Below are positions 5,008-7,771 of a DNA stretch of 7,771 nt, one piece after another (positions within the stretch are counted from its first letter, which is position 1; every line of letters begins with the position of its first letter). The notes under the pieces were generated by a model. That model was not told the DNA's origin. It was given only the letters and a program-made list of their open reading frames with translations, and searched no databases. The stretch spans positions 1-7,771 of the forward strand of contig JAGTQJ010000071.1 of assembly GCA_018396515.1 (NCBI GenBank), given 5' to 3'. The position numbers and the translations under genes are program-made. Source of the stretch: Candidatus Bathyarchaeota archaeon (GTDB lineage: Archaea > Thermoproteota > Bathyarchaeia > TCS64).

Positions 5008-5766
5008 TTGTTCAAACTGATAGATACCCATGCCCATGTCTCGGACCTAGATAACCCTGTAGAGGCCTTAGAGAGGGCGAAGGCAGCTGGGGTGGGGGCC
5101 ATATTGGCTGTTGGAGCCGATATGGAGACATGCAAGGCAACCCTAGAGCTGGCGAGCACCTTCCCGGGATATATATACCCCGCCCTAGGGATACACCCAA
5201 CGGAGATCGTGGTTCAAGAGATCCCGGAAACGGTCAGGTTCATAGAGGAGAATATAGAGAAGTGCACAGCCATCGGGGAGATCGGCCTAGACTATTGGAG
5301 CAGGGAGGCGAGGAAGAACAAGGAGATAAGGGATCTACAGCGAGACCTTTACATTAAACAGCTGAGAATAGCCTCGGAGATGGATAAACCAGTCTCAATC
5401 CATGCAAGGGGTTCATGGAGGGATGCACTTGATATAGTCAAAACACACGGTCCGGGGAGAGGGGTCTTCCACTGGTACAGCGGACCATTAGACATCCTCA
5501 AGGAGATTCTGGACTCCGGCTACTATATCTCAGCCACCATAGCCGCAGAGTATAGCAAGGAACATAGGGCAGCCCTCACCTATGCCCCACTGGAGAGGAT
5601 CCTGATCGAGACCGACTCGCCCGTCATATACCGGGGAAGCCCATCCGAGCCCGCGGACCTAGTGAGAACTCTAAAGGCCCTCTCAGAGCTCAAGGGGCTA
5701 CCCCTTGAGGATGTAGCCCAAGCAACAACTAGGAACGCTCAGAAGCTCTTCAAAATCAGGATCTAA
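5008..5766 (+). CDS. TatD-family metal-dependent hydrolase (putative deoxyribonuclease)
   Basis: From TTG 5008 this is a 252-residue TIM-barrel enzyme with the full set of TatD metal ligands: DTHAH near the N-terminus (His8 and His10), IGEIGLDYW (Glu91), SIHARG (His132), FHWYSG (His155) and IETDSPVI (Asp203). TatD enzymes are two-metal phosphoesterases; characterised members are 3'-5' exonucleases and DNA repair or degradation nucleases, so a cytosolic nuclease role is likely but not proven. Family members usually begin only a few residues before the DTHAH strand, as this start does (MFKLIDTHAH). An in-frame ATG at 4942 would add 22 residues with no family counterpart, including a CLNC motif. 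A TATA-like box (4925-4932) and a ribosome binding site (4991-4998) also favour 5008. The gene is followed after 73 nt by a tRNA gene with its own promoter. Confidence 0.9.
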   Translation: MFKLIDTHAHVSDLDNPVEALERAKAAGVGAILAVGADMETCKATLELASTFPGYIYPALGIHPTEIVVQEIPETVRFIEENIEKCTAIGEIGLDYWSREARKNKEIRDLQRDLYIKQLRIASEMDKPVSIHARGSWRDALDIVKTHGPGRGVFHWYSGPLDILKEILDSGYYISATIAAEYSKEHRAALTYAPLERILIETDSPVIYRGSPSEPADLVRTLKALSELKGLPLEDVAQATTRNAQKLFKIRI

Positions 5767-5810
5767 TATTCCGGGAAGTAAACGCCTCATAGTGTGTGGG
5801 AAGAAAGAGA

Positions 5811-5818
5811 TTTACATG
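5811..5818 (+). promoter_or_regulatory. TATA-like box of the tRNA-Ser gene
   Basis: TTTACATG, preceded by purine-rich AAGAAAGAGA (5801-5810) as a possible B-recognition element, is centred about 26 nt before the first base of the tRNA at 5840. This is the expected archaeal spacing. Confidence 0.55.
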
Positions 5819-5839
5819 AGGTTCAATACACTAGTTTCG

Positions 5840-5940
5840 GCCGGGGTAGCCAAGCCAGGATAAGGCGCCAGTCTTGAAATTGGCCGGGAGAACTGGTGCT
5901 CCACGCGAGCTCATGGGTTCAAATCCCATCCCCGGCGCCA
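5840..5940 (+). tRNA. tRNA-Ser (anticodon UGA), with a 12-nt intron and encoded CCA
   Basis: The acceptor stem GCCGGGG (5840-5846) pairs perfectly with CCCCGGC (5930-5936), followed by discriminator G (5937) and an encoded CCA (5938-5940). The D-stem is GCC/GGC (5849-5851 and 5864-5866) with the invariant GG in its loop. The anticodon stem CCAGT (5868-5872) pairs perfectly only with ACTGG (5892-5896), so 12 nt between them must be intron (5879-5890). The spliced loop is C-U-UGA-A-A, giving anticodon UGA at 5875-5877, which reads UCA and UCG/UCU-type serine codons. A long variable arm (GCTC 5898-5901, GAGC 5907-5910) marks a class II tRNA, and discriminator G points to serine rather than leucine. 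The T-stem ATGGG/CCCAT encloses TTCAAAT. The mature length of 89 nt with CCA is normal for tRNA-Ser. Confidence 0.93.
5879..5890 (+). other. tRNA intron, 12 nt, at canonical position 37/38
   Basis: The precursor can form an archaeal bulge-helix-bulge-like motif. The anticodon stem is followed by a 3-nt bulge A-G-A (5889-5891), a 4-bp helix CTTG (5873-5876) with CGGG (5885-5888), two of its pairs being G-U, and an A-A-A bulge (5877-5879). Cutting after the second base of each bulge releases exactly 5879-5890 and leaves a 7-base anticodon loop. There is no inner helix, only the 5-base loop TTGGC, so the motif is a minimal or relaxed form. Confidence 0.75.
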
Positions 5941-5996
5941 AACCTTTGTAAGGCTCTATCCACGGCCTCGATCCTCGGGCGATGACAACCCTCAGA

Positions 5997-7634
5997 TCAA
6001 GATGATAGCGGGGTGAGACCTGACAGGTTTCCGAGAACCCTGGCGGATAATAAAAGTAGTATCACCTTTCTATATTCTGGTTTTAAGGTCCTTATGGCCT
6101 TCGAGGCTTGGAGTTGGATTGGGAGGTTGAGGAGGAGCCTGAACATTAGTCCGCTTGGAAGGATGGCTGTGAAAGGTGCCGAAACCGCCATTAGAGATGA
6201 TGCGCGGGGATCCACCGCAAAGATGGAGAGGATTAGATAGAGGGGGTTTGACATAGTGTTCCAGACGTAGAACTGGACGGCTTCGAACCAGCTGTTTGGT
6301 AGATAGAATCCCCAGCTCCGGGTGACCGGCCTTGAAACAGCCTCAGCGACTATTACCGCGCCCAAGGCGTAATCCACAACTTGGGAGATGGAGTAGCTAA
6401 CCATCACCGCCAAGAGGGTGGAAACGAGCCTAGCCTTATCCCTAAGGTTTTTTAGCGTTAGGGCTGAGGCGTACATGAAGTAGGTCCAGGGGTGGAGAAG
6501 GGCGGTTAGGGTAAGTAGAGCCGAGAGCATATGGGCACCTCTCCGATCCTTGGGCTCTACTGTCAACGCCAGAATAGCCGGAGTCAGGGCTAGACTGTTG
6601 GCTTGGAACCCTCCGCCTATGAAGGCTGGAACCGCATGGCCGAGGGGAACCAAGAGGGATGCCCATCCAGCCGTCGATGGACCCCCCAACTTGAGGCCAG
6701 CATAGTATGAGGCGAGGGTGAGGAGAGTGAGAGCGAACAACGGATAAACCAGATCCATCAAAAGGACAACATCCCCTGATAGTGCTCTCCAGAGAGGGTA
6801 AACCATAATCATGAAGAGAGGCCTCTCAGGGCTCCTCCTAAGAGCCTCCATGATACCACAGCCACCTATCCTATCGAAGATGATCTTGTAGTTGGCTGTG
6901 TCTACACTCACGGGTTTGAATTCAGGGTTCACGGTGGGGAGGTGAACCAGAATTAACATTAGAGCTGTGAGGATGCCGGCTAGGATGAGGAGACCCCTCG
7001 AATCCCTGTCATCCACAAGGTCGGATCGAGATGGATTAAGGAGCCAGCGTGATGGCCTATTCAGGGTTTTGCCCAATAAGGCTATCCAGATCCCTGCAAT
7101 GAATATGGGCACGGATGCCCATTCGATGGGTGCCCAGAGGAGCCTCTCCCTCAGAACCAGCTGGAGGGATATCGTAGACCAGCCTCCGGAGGCGAAGTAT
7201 GTTGAGAGGGCCAAAAGAGAGGAGACCTCCAAGATGGCGGTGGAGAGGAGGAGGCCTGGAATTAGGGTCGAGGCATCTCTCCGGCGGGCATGGATGAATG
7301 CGAAGAGTAGGGAGGCCGAGCCAATGGCCATATAGACAGGGTATGTTAGCTCTAGGTTTCTACAAACTAGCAGAATTGAGGCTGTTGAGGCGGTGATGGC
7401 GAGGTGCACAAGCCTGTACCTCCTCTCTCTCTCGATTCGGGATGCCAGCGAGGAGGCAAGGACTAATGCGATGAAGTCTAACTCAAGCCCCCCTAATAGG
7501 GGTAGTTGCGCCAGATAAGTGCTGGTGACCCTTCCAACGGTGAACCTTGAAGGTACTTTCAAACCTGAGACCATCTCATAGTAACCTAGGAAGGCTAGGA
7601 ACCCTGGGAGATAACGGTATATCCTCCTCTTCAT
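5997..7634 (-). CDS. Polytopic membrane protein, GT-C glycosyltransferase-like
   Basis: This 545-residue protein has about 12-14 hydrophobic segments. Residues 1-200 hold the first group (about 50-65, 76-91, 98-114, 123-146, 170-188), ending in a charged cytosolic linker at about 189-213. A second part begins with a membrane segment at 214-231. A loop then carries VSVDTANYKIIFDRIGG (242-258) and RPLFMIMVYPLW (271-282). A first outer loop with Asp-x-x-x-Tyr, followed by a Pro-Leu entry into the next segment, resembles GT-C glycosyltransferases (PMT/AglB-type folds) that use lipid-linked sugars; Asp245 would be the candidate catalytic residue. HPWTYF (381-386) and PNSWF (446-450) are further conspicuous motifs. 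Family assignment is inference and an uncharacterised membrane protein is the safe reading. The ATG at 7634 lies about 25 nt from a TATA-like box at 7655-7662, consistent with a leaderless mRNA. It converges on the tRNA gene. Confidence 0.75.
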   Translation of the reverse strand: MKRRIYRYLPGFLAFLGYYEMVSGLKVPSRFTVGRVTSTYLAQLPLLGGLELDFIALVLASSLASRIERERRYRLVHLAITASTASILLVCRNLELTYPVYMAIGSASLLFAFIHARRRDASTLIPGLLLSTAILEVSSLLALSTYFASGGWSTISLQLVLRERLLWAPIEWASVPIFIAGIWIALLGKTLNRPSRWLLNPSRSDLVDDRDSRGLLILAGILTALMLILVHLPTVNPEFKPVSVDTANYKIIFDRIGGCGIMEALRRSPERPLFMIMVYPLWRALSGDVVLLMDLVYPLFALTLLTLASYYAGLKLGGPSTAGWASLLVPLGHAVPAFIGGGFQANSLALTPAILALTVEPKDRRGAHMLSALLTLTALLHPWTYFMYASALTLKNLRDKARLVSTLLAVMVSYSISQVVDYALGAVIVAEAVSRPVTRSWGFYLPNSWFEAVQFYVWNTMSNPLYLILSIFAVDPRASSLMAVSAPFTAILPSGLMFRLLLNLPIQLQASKAIRTLKPEYRKVILLLLSARVLGNLSGLTPLSS

Positions 7635-7654
7635 CCTCAGACATGGAATGACAG

Positions 7655-7662
7655 TTATAAAA
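7655..7662 (-). promoter_or_regulatory. TATA-like box TTTTATAA for the minus-strand membrane protein
   Basis: Read on the minus strand, GGTTTTATAAC is centred 24-25 nt before ATG 7634, so transcription should begin at the start codon. A second AT-rich run (CTTAAATAGG) lies just upstream and may include the B-recognition element. Confidence 0.55.
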
Positions 7663-7735
7663 CCTATTTAAGTTTAAGACGATGATGAAGGGCAAATAAA
7701 TGTTAAGAGATAGAGATATTCGCCTGAGCATCCGC

Positions 7736-7766
7736 TTATTTATATCTAGAATGATTTATCAAAATG
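7736..7766 (+). promoter_or_regulatory. Promoter-like sequence and possible start of a gene leaving the window
   Basis: TTATTTATAT (7736-7745) is a good TATA match on the plus strand, and an ATG lies at 7764-7766, about 24 nt from its centre. This is the same arrangement as the leaderless genes in this window. Only two codons remain before the edge, so a gene here is a prediction, divergent from the minus-strand membrane protein. Confidence 0.35.
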
Positions 7767-7771
7767 GAATA

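Noticed and set aside
6967..7335. Plus-strand frame of 122 codons opposite the polytopic membrane protein
   Set aside because: The product is Arg-rich without motifs and lies antisense to a continuous membrane-protein frame with a good promoter.
1..7771. CRISPR arrays, insertion sequences, integrase sites, toxin-antitoxin or defence genes
   Set aside because: I looked for regularly spaced repeats, transposase motifs, terminal inverted repeats and paired small genes on both strands and saw none. The tRNA 3' end is not repeated elsewhere in the window, so there is no sign of an integrated element.

Overview
The window looks like a chromosomal segment from an archaeon, probably a thermophile of the TACK/Crenarchaeota-like assemblage. 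The lineage cannot be fixed from this sequence alone. Several signs agree. There is a UPF0147 gene, a family I know only from archaea. There is a tRNA-Ser gene with a short intron at the canonical archaeal position 37/38. AT-rich TATA-like boxes sit about 25 nt upstream of likely leaderless starts. Perfect archaeal Shine-Dalgarno sequences (GGAGGTG, GGAGGTGA) occur, GTG and TTG starts are frequent, and codon use is rich in AGG/AGA (Arg) and ATA (Ile).

Layout, left to right. The plus strand opens with the last 33 codons of an amidohydrolase (D-aminoacylase-like) gene. A two-gene ABC-2 transporter follows: an ATPase (133-861) overlapping an integral membrane permease (854-2164) by 8 nt. A HAD-superfamily phosphatase lies at 2239-2916. 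A gap of about 315 nt without a convincing gene (2917-3232) contains a TATA-like box with nothing obvious to drive, possible RNA structure, and the leader of the next gene. Then come the UPF0147 protein (3233-3505), an SPFH/band-7 (stomatin/prohibitin-like) membrane protein (3557-4519), an unrecognised 108-residue membrane protein (4567-4893) and a TatD-family metal-dependent hydrolase (5008-5766). The tRNA-Ser(UGA) gene lies at 5840-5940. The minus strand then carries one long polytopic membrane protein (5997-7634) whose second part resembles GT-C glycosyltransferases. At the right edge a TATA-like box and an ATG suggest a further plus-strand gene starting just inside the window.

The genes do not form one obvious pathway. 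The ABC-2 pair is a clear functional unit. The SPFH protein and the small membrane protein are adjacent, each with its own promoter-like box, and may act together in the membrane. The rest reads as ordinary archaeal housekeeping: a phosphatase, a nuclease-like hydrolase and a tRNA.

I found no CRISPR array, insertion sequence, toxin-antitoxin pair or obvious defence system. The observations most worth a second look are the 12-nt tRNA intron with a bulge-helix-bulge that predicts both cut sites, the SPFH-neighbour membrane protein, the unexplained gap at 2917-3232, the stable leader hairpin of the UPF0147 gene, and a cluster of N-glycosylation sequons in the SPFH protein.
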